Below are positions 9,985-20,069 of a stretch of DNA of 64,000 bases, piece by piece (position 1 is the first letter of the stretch; each line of letters begins with the position of its first letter). Origin of the DNA: Flavobacterium johnsoniae (GTDB lineage: Bacteria > Bacteroidota > Bacteroidia > Flavobacteriales > Flavobacteriaceae); contig NZ_MLFK01000007.1 in assembly GCF_001879205.1 (NCBI RefSeq), positions 186,001-250,000 of the forward strand. Reading direction: 5' to 3'. Made by a program: the position numbers and the translations under genes. The notes beneath the pieces were generated by a model that searched no databases, was not told where the DNA came from, and worked only from the letters and a program-made list of their open reading frames with translations.

Positions 9985-11296
9985 CTAGTTTTTCTTCTTC
10001 AAAACCAAAAACAAAGGATATGAAACAGCTGTAATTCCAACGATGATAATAAAACTTTTGGGGTCGCTGTAAATAAAACCAATCAGTAAAGCGATAGAAG
10101 CTGTAATAGCAATTATCGTTGTCCACGGATACCAAAAGGAACGATAAGGTCTTGGTAAATCTGGTTCTTTTGTTCTTAGTTTTAAAAGTGAAAAATAAGC
10201 CAGTCCCCAAACAATTATGGAGATAAAAGCTGCGAAAGAAAACAATACTTCAAACGAGCCAATGCAAATTAAAAACAGGCTGAAAAGAGACGAAACCAAT
10301 AGCGCCACAATTGGTGTTCCTCCTTTATTGACTTGTGTTCCTTTTTCGATAAAAAATCCGTCACGGCTTAATCCGTAAAGAATTCTTGGCGGAATCATCA
10401 TAAAAGCATTCAGAATACTGATTAAAGAAAAAATTGAAATTACGGTAACGATTATGGCACCGTTTTTTCCAAAAAGAATTTTAGCTACATCGGCAGCAGC
10501 GAGATTCGATTTGGCTAAAGTTTCAATAGGCAGAACATGAAAGAAAGCGACATTTACCAAAACATAAATAGCAACAACCAGCAAAACACCGCTGTATAAA
10601 GATTTCGGAATATTTTTACTTGGATCATCATTTTCCTCGGCAAAAAAACAAACACTGTTCCAGCCGTTGTATGTTCCTATAATGAGTTGTAATGATTTAA
10701 AAAATCCAAAAATAAGCCCAACCTGAAAGAAGGAACTATCGGTTTTAATTGCCGGAACTTCAACGCCGGTATACATAAAGCAAGCTGTAACTAAAGCCAC
10801 AAAACAAATTACTTTTAACAAACTGGTTATCTGCTGAATGGTGCTTCCGTTTTTTAGCCCGCTTAAGTGAATTAACAAAACCGGCTAATAATGAAATTGC
10901 CATTATCGTTGAATAATTCGACAAAGCCGGAAACAGAATAATAATGTATTCACTAATTACAATGCAATAAAATGCAGGCGGAATAACATTAGTAATATAA
11001 TCAAACCATCCGGAAAGAAATCCGGCGTATTCGCCAAAAGCTCTTTTTATGTAATTATATGATCCTCCGGCTTTTGGTAACATTGTAGCAAGTTCTGCAT
11101 ATGAATTAGCACCCAGCAAAACATACAAACCGCCAAAAAGCCACGAGGCAATTATTAGCCAGTAATTGTTAAGCATTTCTGCTATATCTCCGGGAGTTCT
11201 TAAAATACCAACCCCAATGGTTCCTCCAATTAACACGGCAATATTAAAACTTAGGCCTAAACTTTTCTTTAATTGGTTTTTTGTAGAATCTGACAT
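9985..11296 (-). pseudogene. Amino-acid permease (APC superfamily), frameshifted
   Basis: Two overlapping frames together encode one amino acid/polyamine permease of about 436 residues. The N-terminal half starts at 11296 (MSDSTKNQLKKSLG) and contains the TM1 signature IGGTIGVGILRTPG and about five membrane helices. It runs out of frame near 10855-10868, where the reading moves from FVNSLKRAKKR to the homologous LSGLKNGSTIQQITSLLK in the second frame, which continues through the remaining helices (GTYNGWNSVCFF, MMIPPRILYGLSRDG) to 9985. The net change is +1 (a single A, or a 4-bp insertion such as CACT) next to a short T run. The rest is intact, so either a recent loss of function or a sequence error; no other lesion is seen. 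Confidence 0.85.
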
Positions 11297-11368
11297 ATTG
11301 GTTTTAAGTTTTAAATGGTATTTGCAGACAAAAGTACTTATAAATTGAGATACATTTTTAACAAAATA

Positions 11369-11400
11369 AAAAACCTCAACTGTTTTAAGATGAGGTTTAA
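11369..11400 (-). terminator. Terminator of the TonB-dependent siderophore receptor gene
   Basis: AAACCTCA (11371-11378) pairs with TGAGGTTT (11391-11398); on the minus strand the stem is followed by TTTTTTATTTTG. Confidence 0.75.
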
Positions 11401-11469
11401 ATTTTCCGAAAACATTTTTATTTCTGCTGATCAGAAAACATTCCGAAAGTAAAAATCTAATTCAAAATT

Positions 11470-13791
11470 TTAGAATTTATAACGTAAACTTGTCATTACC
11501 TGACGAGGTGCAATTGGGTTAACACTGTAATTTTCGTGAACTGTATAATTCAACTCGTTTGTAATATTGGATAATTTGCAAAGAATCGAAATTTTTCTCC
11601 AGGTATATCCGGCCGAAACGTCGATTGTTGTGTAAGCTTCTAATGGAATATCACGATCTCTAATAGTTACTATATAAGCAGGATCTGGTTTAGGGTTTGC
11701 AGGTGTAGGTTTAACAGCTGTCCATAAATAATCGTCATTCCATCCGCCTAAACGGTTTCCAATATAATTTCCAATTGCTCCAACCGAAACACCTTTAAAG
11801 AATCCTTCTGGTACCGTGTAAAAGAAACTTAGATTAGCCGTAGTTGCAGGAGTTCTTGCTACACGGTCGCCTGTTACAAAACTTCCGCTAGTTCCAGATG
11901 TATTGGTATAGCGCATATCATTGTAGCTGTAACCTCCAATAATACTTAAGCCTTCAACAGGTCTTGCAGTAATATCAATTTCAACTCCTTTACTTTTTGT
12001 TCCGCCTCCTAAAGTTTTTTTAGTTGTATCTGTATTAAGAGATCCATCAGGATTTAGTTCAGCAGTTTGTGCTAAGTTGCTATTTGTAATTTGATATACT
12101 GTTATGTTTGTACTTAAAGCACCATTCCAGAAATCTTTTTTAATTCCGGCTTCATATTGATCTATAATTGAAGCTTCTAGTGGTTTTAAATCAACTGTTG
12201 TTCCTGTATTTGGTGAAAATGAACTAGAGTAACTAGCAAATAATGACATGTTTTTTAAAGGCTGATATACCAATCCAACTTTTGGAGAAAATGCATTATC
12301 TAAACGTTTTGGAGTAATAGTTGGAACAGCGTCTTCTGGCGCAACAGTTTGTTTTGATCCTACAAGTGTTTCTTTATATGTGCTTACTTCAGCTTCCTGC
12401 CAGGACCAGCGAAGACCAGCTAATACTTTAAATTTATCTGTAATAGAAATTAAATCCTGAAAGTAAACCCCAAAACGATTTGTTTCTGTTTTTGCTATTT
12501 GAGTTGCTCTGTCAGTAGTTGGGATGTCCGTTCTTTGCTTGCTCGGGTCAAAAGTGAATAAGTTTATGTTGTCATAAAGAGTTGGGCCGTAAACTGGCTG
12601 CCCGTCTTTTACACCTGTTTGAACATATTTTTCATCAAAGGTATACGTATAAGCCGTTGCAAAAGAGTTTTCCCAGTCTGCACCTGTAAAGATTTGGTGT
12701 TTTACAGATCCTGTATTGAAGTTCCCTTGTAAACTCAATTGATCTCCATATATCTGTTCTAAGTTTTTATTCTTAGATAAAGCTCTGTTCCAGTCACCAG
12801 GAGTGGCATACGTTTCTAATCCTGATAATTGTGCAGTAGAATAACTTCCTCTGTTATAGGTTTGGAAAGAAGAATTAAAATTTAATTTCCAGTTTCTGTT
12901 AAAATCGTGATTTACTAATACCGATGCACTTGCTGATTTTGTATTACCATTTGACCAAAGCGATCCGTAAAAAGCATTACGAGGTAAATCTAAAATTTGT
13001 TTTCCAATAATTCCGGTTCCAAAATCTGGAGTCCAGTCGGCAGTTAAATAATCTCCCTGTATTGTAATTTGTGTTTTTTGGCTTACATCAAAAAGAAACG
13101 ATGGGTTGACGTATAAACGTTCGTTTTTTACCACATCTCTAAAACTTTCTGAGTTTTCGTAAGAACCATTAATTCTAAAAGCGATCGATTTGCTTAATGG
13201 ACCGTAAAAATCGATAGATGGTTTATAGTAGGCAAAACTTCCCATTTGCATAGATATTTCGCCTCCTCTTTTAAACTGAGGTGTTTTTGTAACCAGATTT
13301 AAGATTCCTCCCGGAGCTACATTTCCAAACATTAAAGCCGATCCTCCTTTCAGAAATTCAACTTTATCTAAACCTGAGACATCGGGAATAGAACCTGCAT
13401 TGTAGCGAAAACCGTTTTTAAACATATTGTTTGCAGACATGTCATATCCTCTTGAGAAAAAAGATTCCTGAGCACCTCCTCTGGCAGAACCAACATAAAC
13501 ACCATTTGCGTTTTTTAGTACTTCACTTAATCTAATGGCTTGCTGCTGTTCGATAACTTCAGAACCAATAACTTGAATAGCCTGTGGATTATCCATTGGT
13601 TTTAATCCGGAACGAACTGCGGTTACAGGTTTAGGTTCTTTGCCTTTAGTAACAATTACTTCGTTTAAAGTTTCTCCTTTTTTACCTTTTACGGTATCAG
13701 TCGCTGTACCATTGTATTCTGTACTGGCATAATTTTGACTGTAAGATGCAAAGCTTATTAAAGATAATAATAATAGTAAATGATGTCTCAT
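11470..13791 (-). CDS. TonB-dependent siderophore receptor
   Basis: A 773-residue outer membrane receptor of the FhuA/FpvA (siderophore) group. Signal peptide residues 1-18 (SFASYSQ). The plug domain begins near residue 60 with AIQVIGSEVIEQQQAIRLSE and includes NNMFKNGFRYN and the LKGGSALMFGNVAPGGILNLVTK segment typical of siderophore receptors. The barrel ends in a C-terminal aromatic residue (LRYKF). It lacks the N-terminal CarboxypepD_reg domain of the two other receptors nearby. Ligand not predictable. It stands in a row with a DUF4198 protein and two more receptors, all with similar promoters, suggesting shared control by metal limitation (inference). Confidence 0.92.
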   Translation of the reverse strand: MRHHLLLLLSLISFASYSQNYASTEYNGTATDTVKGKKGETLNEVIVTKGKEPKPVTAVRSGLKPMDNPQAIQVIGSEVIEQQQAIRLSEVLKNANGVYVGSARGGAQESFFSRGYDMSANNMFKNGFRYNAGSIPDVSGLDKVEFLKGGSALMFGNVAPGGILNLVTKTPQFKRGGEISMQMGSFAYYKPSIDFYGPLSKSIAFRINGSYENSESFRDVVKNERLYVNPSFLFDVSQKTQITIQGDYLTADWTPDFGTGIIGKQILDLPRNAFYGSLWSNGNTKSASASVLVNHDFNRNWKLNFNSSFQTYNRGSYSTAQLSGLETYATPGDWNRALSKNKNLEQIYGDQLSLQGNFNTGSVKHQIFTGADWENSFATAYTYTFDEKYVQTGVKDGQPVYGPTLYDNINLFTFDPSKQRTDIPTTDRATQIAKTETNRFGVYFQDLISITDKFKVLAGLRWSWQEAEVSTYKETLVGSKQTVAPEDAVPTITPKRLDNAFSPKVGLVYQPLKNMSLFASYSSSFSPNTGTTVDLKPLEASIIDQYEAGIKKDFWNGALSTNITVYQITNSNLAQTAELNPDGSLNTDTTKKTLGGGTKSKGVEIDITARPVEGLSIIGGYSYNDMRYTNTSGTSGSFVTGDRVARTPATTANLSFFYTVPEGFFKGVSVGAIGNYIGNRLGGWNDDYLWTAVKPTPANPKPDPAYIVTIRDRDIPLEAYTTIDVSAGYTWRKISILCKLSNITNELNYTVHENYSVNPIAPRQVMTSLRYKF

Positions 13792-13796
13792 GTTGT

Positions 13797-13855
13797 TTAT
13801 TTAGATTCAATAAAAATTATCGAGTGCAAATATAGAGACACAAATAGCTTAACAA
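13797..13855 (-). promoter_or_regulatory. Promoter and candidate metal-responsive operator of the 11470-13791 receptor
   Basis: Reading the minus strand, TTG (13855-13853) and TATATTTG (13834-13827) are separated by 18 nt, matching the Bacteroidetes consensus. Downstream, at 13797-13814 (+ strand TTATTTAGATTCAATAAA), lies a motif that recurs at the two other receptor genes in the start-site region. Confidence 0.7.
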
Positions 13856-13961
13856 AAAATTATGAATGGCTTTTCTTTCTTAAAGTTTAATTAGTTTTAT
13901 CTTAAGATTGTCTTAAGATGTAGGTTTTGTTGTTTTAATTTTTTATAAAAAGAGTAGAGCC

Positions 13962-13992
13962 AAAAAAACCTTGCTCATAAGAACAAGGTTTA
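13962..13992 (-). terminator. Terminator of the DUF4198 gene
   Basis: AAACCTTG and CAAGGTTT form an 8-bp stem with a 10-nt loop; the minus-strand transcript then runs into TTTTTTT. Confidence 0.75.
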
Positions 13993-14027
13993 ATTGAAAA
14001 TTAAATCTAAAAAACAGATTTTGAAAA

Positions 14028-14753
14028 TTATTTAACTGTAATTAAGTATGTAGCCATTTTCCAGATTTCATCATATTTTTTACCGTTGTGATCTCCCGCA
14101 GCTTTGTCAGTATGAGCATATTCTACCATATAATTTCCAGACCAGATTGGGGTAAAAGAAAATTCTCCTTTGTCGTTTGTCCATAATTCTTTTTCCCATC
14201 CATTTGGAGCTATTACCTTAATTTTTGCTTCTTTAGCGATCGCTCCGTCATAAGAAGCAACTCCAGTAATTTTGGCATCTTTTTTTGCAGTATCTGCATT
14301 TTCTGAGAACACAGCAATTTTATTTGTGTTGGATGCAATAGTGTTTCCTTCAGCTTTACTGCCAACTACTACATTTGCACTCGAATTATAATCTAGTTTC
14401 ATTGTTCCGTAAACATCTTTTACCGTATGCTGCATTACAATAGTGTAAACACCGTCTTCGGTTGGAGTAAAAAATGCCTGGTATTTATTATCCAAAGCTT
14501 TTGAAGTAAGTTTAGTTTCTTTTTTTGAAGGAGAAATTACGATTAAAGTGAAATCTTTTAAATCAGAAAACCATTTGTCAGCTTTTGTAATGTCGTTATC
14601 AGAGAATTCTCCAAAGTAAACAGAAATTTCCTGAGCTTTTCCTTTTGTTCCAGTAGCTTTAGTTTCGATCCAAAGGGCGTGAGCAAAAAGCTGAGGTGCT
14701 GCAAAAAGCATTAAAAAAGCAAATGTTATTAACTTAAAAGTTTTTGATTTCAT
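14028..14753 (-). CDS. DUF4198 domain-containing periplasmic protein
   Basis: A 241-residue exported protein. Signal peptide ends at about residue 24 (LFAHA), followed by the family start HALWIETK, with VYFGEF soon after. The C-terminal half resembles a carboxypeptidase-regulatory/Ig-like domain (KITGVASYDGAIAKEAKIKVIAPNG). DUF4198 (NikM-like) proteins accompany transition-metal transporters and TonB receptors and may bind metal; the leading mature His is typical. Here it lies between TonB receptor genes and has its own promoter, so a role in metal or siderophore uptake is likely but inferred. Confidence 0.85.
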   Translation of the reverse strand: MKSKTFKLITFAFLMLFAAPQLFAHALWIETKATGTKGKAQEISVYFGEFSDNDITKADKWFSDLKDFTLIVISPSKKETKLTSKALDNKYQAFFTPTEDGVYTIVMQHTVKDVYGTMKLDYNSSANVVVGSKAEGNTIASNTNKIAVFSENADTAKKDAKITGVASYDGAIAKEAKIKVIAPNGWEKELWTNDKGEFSFTPIWSGNYMVEYAHTDKAAGDHNGKKYDEIWKMATYLITVK

Positions 14754-14832
14754 GATATATGATTTAAAATTAATATTAAAAAAAGCCGTGTAATTACTCG
14801 GATTTTAATTCATCGGTTATTTTTTGTTGTTA

Positions 14833-14883
14833 CAAATGTAAGGTTTAATATTATTTAAACAATGCTTATTTAGATTAATTATT
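14833..14883 (-). promoter_or_regulatory. Promoter of the DUF4198 gene with upstream TTATTTAGATTAATT motif
   Basis: Minus strand: TTG (14862-14860), 19-nt spacer, TACATTTG (14840-14833). The motif TTATTTAGATTAATTATT lies at 14866-14883, immediately upstream of the -33 element instead of downstream as in the receptor genes. Confidence 0.65.
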
Positions 14884-14940
14884 AATAAAAATAGTGAAAT
14901 TTCAAGAGTTTGGGATGAATCTTGTTTTCTATATATTTCA

Positions 14941-14979
14941 AAAAAAAAAGAGGACTAATTAATATTAGTCCGTCTTTGA
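14941..14979 (-). terminator. Terminator of the 15090-17519 receptor gene
   Basis: GGACTAAT/ATTAGTCC stem; the minus-strand transcript continues into a run of nine T. Confidence 0.75.
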
Positions 14980-14996
14980 TATTTATAGTGTTACCT

Positions 14997-15048
14997 TGAG
15001 CGAAGTCTAAGGGAATGTGCAGTTCGTGGTGGGCTTCGACTTCGCTCA
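14997..15048. repeat. Palindromic intergenic repeat (TGAGCGAAGTC...GACTTCGCTCA)
   Basis: Perfect 11-bp inverted arms at 14997-15007 and 15038-15048 around a 30-bp GC-richer centre, placed between a terminator and the end of the next gene. Compositionally unlike its AT-rich surroundings; resembles dispersed REP-like elements of Flavobacteria. Confidence 0.65.
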
Positions 15049-15089
15049 GCCTGACAAATGACTTCTCAGCCTGCGTGACCAATTTGTTT

Positions 15090-17519
15090 TTAGAATTTAT
15101 AAGCAAAACTTGCTACAACATTTCTAGGTTTCTGCGGATTAACTGTAGACCAGCCTCCGTTAAAATAATCTTTATTGGTAATATTGTTTACATTTAAGCT
15201 TACACGGACTTTGTTTGAATTATAAAAAACAGAACCATTGATAACAGTGTATTCCGGCAAAACGAATTTTCCTGTAACAGAACTGTCTAAAATTGCATTT
15301 TCGCTGGCATAATTTCCTCCAAAACCAAGACCGAAATTTTCTAATAAACCTTCATCAAATTTATATGTTGCCCAAAGATTGACTAAGTTTTTTGGCCCTG
15401 ACCAAAAAGGTCTTTTACCTTGGTCTAACCAAACGTTGTTTTCGTCTCCTTTTGTAATTTTGCTGTCGTTATGACTGTATCCTGCAATAATGCTTAAGCC
15501 TTTTAGAGGCGCTGCATTCAAATCAAATTCAAAACCTTGACTTCTTGCTTCACCGCCTTGTGAGCTATACATTGGATTGCTTGTAACCAAATTGGCAACA
15601 TTAATATCATAGTAACTTGCAGTTGCCGTTAATTTTCCTGAAAATAGATCTGCTTTTACTCCGGCTTCTAATTGATTAGCGTGCTCAGGTTCGAAAGTTT
15701 TGGAACCTATGAAATCTCCATTGGCATCATATATTGCTGATGGAGCGACATTTCTAAATCCGTTCATGTAATTGGCAAAAACAGACAATTGATCTTTTAT
15801 TGGCTGGTAAACCAGTCCAAATTTTGGAGATAATGCTGTCTGAGTGTAATCATCTGTATCTACTTTAATGTTTCCTTCGGTATCAAAATAATCCACTCTT
15901 AAACTTGCCATTACCAGCAAAGTAGGTGTAATGTTTAATACATCTGATGCATAAGCGCTGTAAGTCGCATCTTTAGAATGATAATTTGGTCCTTCTTCTC
16001 CGGCTAATAATTTATCTACCGAAGTTTGACTAAGGTAATAAGTATTTATAGTATCCAGCTGTGTTACTGCGCCCTGAGCCGTTACATTGTATAATTTTCC
16101 ATAACCAGAACCTGCAAACATAGAATTTCGCTCATAGTAATCTACACCCACTACAAGACGATTTCGCATATTGCCTATTTTAAAATCTCCAATAAAATTT
16201 TGCTGGATATCTGTAGTAGCGGTTTGAGAGTTTTCTTTTGTTATCCAAAACCCAAAATCACGGTTTCCATTTTCATTATCATAAATATACGAATAGTAAC
16301 CTTTTGATTTAGTTGAGGTTCTTGATAATACGGTCTGAGAGGTCCATTGATCAGAGATTTTATATGTCATTTGTCCCTGCAAATTAAATCTCGGATTTTT
16401 CATTGGTAAATCGTTGCTGTAAAAAGACAAATCAGTTTTATAATTTAAATCGGCCAAATCTTTAAATTGCAGCGGAGCATCTCTTCCTAAAAACAACATA
16501 GAAGGGGTTGTTTTTTCTTCGAACATAAATTCCGTATTAATAAGGAAAGATAATTTATCATTTACTTTATAAGAAAGAGAAGGAGCAACAAACATCGAAG
16601 TACGGAATCCTGCATCCTGGAAACTGTTTTCTGTTTGATACGCTGCATTGATTCTGAAAGCCACATTATCAGCATCGTCAAGCGGCGTATTGATATCTGC
16701 AGTAACTCTGTTTAGGCCAAAACTTCCGGCAAGATAAGATACTTCGCCGCCAAAACCGCTGTACGGTTTTTTAGTAACGGTATTAATCAATCCGCCGTAG
16801 CTCACTAAACTACTTCCAAATAACGTCCCGGACGGTCCTTTAATAACTTCAATTCGTTCAATATTTGCAGGGTCTAAACTTCCGCTTGTTAAACCTGGTA
16901 ATCCGTTAACAACATTAGCCTGAATCTCAAAACCACGTAAGGAATAATAAGAGCCTCCGTCACCACCGCGTCCTGTAGATTCCCATAATTTTTGAATTCC
17001 CGGAACATTTTTTAAAGCATCGTCATAAGAGGTAATGGCTTGTTCTTTCATCAATTCAGATGAAACGATATTGTACACCTGAGGATTTTCAACATTTTTA
17101 AGAGGCATTTTAGAAACGTATGTGCTTTGCTTCGGGAAAGCTTTTCCTCTGGAATTAGTAATAATAACCTCTTTTAATTGTTTGTTTGAAACTTTGAGCT
17201 GTAAGTTTAAAGTTGTCGTTTCACTGCCTGAAACTATTACTTCCTGTTCTAAAGTTTCGTAACCGGATAATGAAACCTGAAGCGTATAAGTATTCGCTTT
17301 TACGCGTCCAAATTCAAAAGCACCATTTTCGTCAGAGATAGTTCCGTATTTTGAGTTTTTAAGAATAATATTTACTCCAGCGGCCATTTCTCCGTCAGAT
17401 GTCGTAATGTTTCCTTTGATTTTACCATTATTTTGCTGGGCAGTTATAATACCGGTGCAAATAAAGAACAAGCAGATTACATAAAGAATGTGCTTTGTAA
17501 TTTGGTTAAAATGATTCAT
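15090..17519 (-). CDS. TonB-dependent receptor with N-terminal CarboxypepD_reg domain
   Basis: Called from ATG 17519 (MNHFNQITKH), which gives a signal peptide ending ITAQ; the frame is open to an earlier codon at 17576. The 809-residue product has a CarboxypepD_reg-like domain (GKIKGNITTSDGEMAAGVNI, about 30-110), a plug with the IERIEVIKGPSGTLFGSSL segment, and a large barrel ending ASFAYKF. It is clearly paralogous to the next gene upstream: the first ~170 residues share GKIKG-ITTSDGE-AAGVNI and MPLKN-ENPQVYN. Substrate is probably a ferric siderophore, judged from plug type and the shared regulatory motif. Confidence 0.9.
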   Translation of the reverse strand: MNHFNQITKHILYVICLFFICTGIITAQQNNGKIKGNITTSDGEMAAGVNIILKNSKYGTISDENGAFEFGRVKANTYTLQVSLSGYETLEQEVIVSGSETTTLNLQLKVSNKQLKEVIITNSRGKAFPKQSTYVSKMPLKNVENPQVYNIVSSELMKEQAITSYDDALKNVPGIQKLWESTGRGGDGGSYYSLRGFEIQANVVNGLPGLTSGSLDPANIERIEVIKGPSGTLFGSSLVSYGGLINTVTKKPYSGFGGEVSYLAGSFGLNRVTADINTPLDDADNVAFRINAAYQTENSFQDAGFRTSMFVAPSLSYKVNDKLSFLINTEFMFEEKTTPSMLFLGRDAPLQFKDLADLNYKTDLSFYSNDLPMKNPRFNLQGQMTYKISDQWTSQTVLSRTSTKSKGYYSYIYDNENGNRDFGFWITKENSQTATTDIQQNFIGDFKIGNMRNRLVVGVDYYERNSMFAGSGYGKLYNVTAQGAVTQLDTINTYYLSQTSVDKLLAGEEGPNYHSKDATYSAYASDVLNITPTLLVMASLRVDYFDTEGNIKVDTDDYTQTALSPKFGLVYQPIKDQLSVFANYMNGFRNVAPSAIYDANGDFIGSKTFEPEHANQLEAGVKADLFSGKLTATASYYDINVANLVTSNPMYSSQGGEARSQGFEFDLNAAPLKGLSIIAGYSHNDSKITKGDENNVWLDQGKRPFWSGPKNLVNLWATYKFDEGLLENFGLGFGGNYASENAILDSSVTGKFVLPEYTVINGSVFYNSNKVRVSLNVNNITNKDYFNGGWSTVNPQKPRNVVASFAYKF

Positions 17520-17553
17520 GATTTTTTTTCCTGGTTTAATTTGGTTAGTGCAA

Positions 17554-17608
17554 TTATTTAGAATAAATATAAACAACGCAAATGTAGAAATTTTAATTTT
17601 TTTAACAA
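17554..17608 (-). promoter_or_regulatory. Promoter and candidate operator of the 15090-17519 receptor
   Basis: Minus strand: TTG (17608-17606), 19-nt spacer, TACATTTG (17586-17579). The motif TTATTTAGAATAAATAT (+ strand 17554-17570) follows in the start-site region, 25 bp from the -7 box exactly as at 20070. Confidence 0.75.
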
Positions 17609-17677
17609 TACAAGAATGAATTTTATATGCAATGTTTTTTAATATTTTTTGTTATAAAAAGGTAGTCTTATAAAGTA

Positions 17678-17707
17678 AAAAACCATTCGCGTTAACGAAT
17701 GGTTTTT
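17678..17707 (-). terminator. Terminator of the 17722-20040 receptor gene
   Basis: AAAAACCATTCG-CGTTAA-CGAATGGTTTTT: a 12-bp stem with T-runs on both sides. Confidence 0.85.
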
Positions 17708-17721
17708 GTATAAATAAGGAC

Positions 17722-20040
17722 TTAAAGTTTTAGTGTCAGGTTAACCAGAAAGTTAGCAGGATTTTGCGCCATTCCGTAAGAGTCCCAATATTTGGTATTG
17801 GTGATATTATTGAATTTAACCCCAACTCTCCACATGGGTTTATCATAAAACACCGTTGCGCTGTAAGTTGAATAAGATGGAGCGTAAAAACTTTCATCTT
17901 CAAATTTATATTGTTTGTCTACATAATTACCGCCGAAACCAAATCCCAAATCTTTTAGTTTGTTTTGAAATTTATAAGACAACCAAAAGTTTACTACATT
18001 TTCTGGTGCTCCGCTTGCTTTGTTTCCTTCAATAGAAACATCGGATGATTTTACTATACGATTGTCATTATAAGCATAACCTGCTATAATATTTAAGCCA
18101 GAAAAAGGATTAGCAATAAACTCAAAATCAATTCCTTTGCTTACTTGTTTTCCGTCCTGAACATTAAAACCGTCAGGAGTTGTTCTGGTAGCATTATCAA
18201 TAGTGATGTTATAGTAGCTAAGTGTTGTGCTTACTTTTTTATCAAATCCTTCCACTTTAACACCGCCTTCGTATTGATTAGCGTAAATTGGTTTTAAAAT
18301 TAATAATGTTCCGTCAGGTTGATTTACCGGACCTGAATTTTGAAAACCATTCATATAATTTCCGAATAAAGAAACCTGATCTTTCACCAATTCATATACT
18401 AAACCTAATTTTGGAGATAAAGCAGTTTGATTATAACCTGGAGTATCTTCTAATTTTTTCTGAACAAAATTATCAAAACGAAGACTCAGCATTGCTGATA
18501 AACGATCTGTAAAACTAATAACATCTGAGGCATAAACGCTGAAAGTCTGTTCATTTGGAACTCCAAATTCCATACCTTTTAAAGCAGCATCAACCTGATC
18601 TTTTCTAATAGGTTCAAAATCTTTGGTTACATCTACTACATCCAGAGCAGGTGTTGTGGCATATTTAAAAGTTCCTTTTGTAAATCTGTAATTAACACCT
18701 GCTAATAATTTATGCTTGATGCTTCCGGTAGAAAACTCGCCATTGATGTTTTCCTGTATATTGGTAAAGGTATTGTGTATTGGTCCAAAACGAGATACCA
18801 TTCGTTGTACTTCTGTTGGCGAATTCCATACCGTATAATATTGATAACTGTGACTTACTCTTTCATCTACCCAGGAAAATAAGGTGGTAGATTTCCAGTT
18901 GTCTGATAATTTATATTCTCCCTGAAAATATATTTTAGGAGATGATGTTCTGGCATCGGCATCATCAGCAAATAAACTTTTTCTGTAATCTATTTTCAGA
19001 TCAGTTGGGTTGGTAAGTCCTGCTGCATACGAGCGGCCGTAAGTAGGGCGGGTGTTGTTTGTATTGAAGATCTCAGTGTCTAAACTAAACGTTAATTTGT
19101 CCGTAGCTTTATAGATAAGGCTTGGTGCAAATAAAACTGTTTTATTAAAGCCATAATCCAAGAAACTATTTTCTGTATTGGCAGAAGCATTTACTCTAAA
19201 TAATACTTTTTTATCCTGAGTTAAAGGCATATTAAAATCTACTGCAATACGCTGTAAACCAAAGCTTCCTCCTGTATATGAGATTTCTGTTTTTTGGGTT
19301 TCAAAAGGTTTTTTGGTAACTAAATTAACGACACCTCCAAAAGAAGAAACAGACGATCCAAATAAAGTTCCCGAAGGCCCCTTTAAAACCTCAATTCGTT
19401 CTGCATTATCGATAGAAAGCGAACTTCTTCCTGAAAGTGTTTCCATACCATCTCGGGCATTAACTCCCGTGCTGAATCCTCTAAAACTAATTTCAAGTCC
19501 TCCCGAAGGATAAATTTTTGAAGTTACACCAGGAGCATTTTGAACCGCGCTTCTAATATCAACGGCCACTTGTTCCTGCAAAAGTTCTTTATGTATAACA
19601 TTATATACCTGTGGATTTTCTAAATTTTTCAATGGCATTCTTGCCACGTAGTCTGTTTTTTTAGATAAATTGCTTTTCTTGCCGTTAATTACAACTTCTT
19701 TCAATTCTTTGTTAGAAACCTTTAATTTTAAATTAATTTCAGTGGTTTCACTTTCAGCAACGATTACTTCGCTTTCAAGAGTTTCGTATCCGGCCAGCGA
19801 TACTTGTAAAATATAGGTATTTGGTTTTACCCGGTTAAAATCAAAATTTCCGCTGTCGTCTGAGATTGTCCAGTATTTTGAATTTTTTAAAACTATGTTG
19901 ACTCCGGCTGCTTCTTCACCGTCTGATGTGGTAATGGTTCCTTTTATTTTTCCGTTGTTTTGGGCAAACGAAGCAAGAAACGTAAATAGAAAACTGATTG
20001 TAAGTAGAAAACGGGATGTTTTCAAATTAAGGTAATTCAT
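17722..20040 (-). CDS. TonB-dependent receptor with N-terminal CarboxypepD_reg domain (paralogue)
   Basis: A 772-residue outer membrane receptor. Signal peptide ends ASFAQ (residue ~27), then a CarboxypepD_reg domain (GKIKGTITTSDGEEAAGVNI), a plug with GLEISFRGFSTGVNARDGME and IEVLKGPSGTLFGSS, and a barrel of the siderophore-receptor type ending VNLTLKL. It shares long identical stretches with the 15090-17519 protein, so the pair arose by tandem duplication followed by divergence of the extracellular loops, presumably giving different ligand ranges. It has its own promoter and terminator. Confidence 0.9.
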   Translation of the reverse strand: MNYLNLKTSRFLLTISFLFTFLASFAQNNGKIKGTITTSDGEEAAGVNIVLKNSKYWTISDDSGNFDFNRVKPNTYILQVSLAGYETLESEVIVAESETTEINLKLKVSNKELKEVVINGKKSNLSKKTDYVARMPLKNLENPQVYNVIHKELLQEQVAVDIRSAVQNAPGVTSKIYPSGGLEISFRGFSTGVNARDGMETLSGRSSLSIDNAERIEVLKGPSGTLFGSSVSSFGGVVNLVTKKPFETQKTEISYTGGSFGLQRIAVDFNMPLTQDKKVLFRVNASANTENSFLDYGFNKTVLFAPSLIYKATDKLTFSLDTEIFNTNNTRPTYGRSYAAGLTNPTDLKIDYRKSLFADDADARTSSPKIYFQGEYKLSDNWKSTTLFSWVDERVSHSYQYYTVWNSPTEVQRMVSRFGPIHNTFTNIQENINGEFSTGSIKHKLLAGVNYRFTKGTFKYATTPALDVVDVTKDFEPIRKDQVDAALKGMEFGVPNEQTFSVYASDVISFTDRLSAMLSLRFDNFVQKKLEDTPGYNQTALSPKLGLVYELVKDQVSLFGNYMNGFQNSGPVNQPDGTLLILKPIYANQYEGGVKVEGFDKKVSTTLSYYNITIDNATRTTPDGFNVQDGKQVSKGIDFEFIANPFSGLNIIAGYAYNDNRIVKSSDVSIEGNKASGAPENVVNFWLSYKFQNKLKDLGFGFGGNYVDKQYKFEDESFYAPSYSTYSATVFYDKPMWRVGVKFNNITNTKYWDSYGMAQNPANFLVNLTLKL

Positions 20041-20069
20041 TGTTCTTTTTAGTTGGTTTATAATTAATT

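Noticed and set aside
14882..15106. 74-codon frame on the minus strand
   Set aside because: It overlaps the receptor terminator and a palindromic repeat and shows no protein-like pattern.
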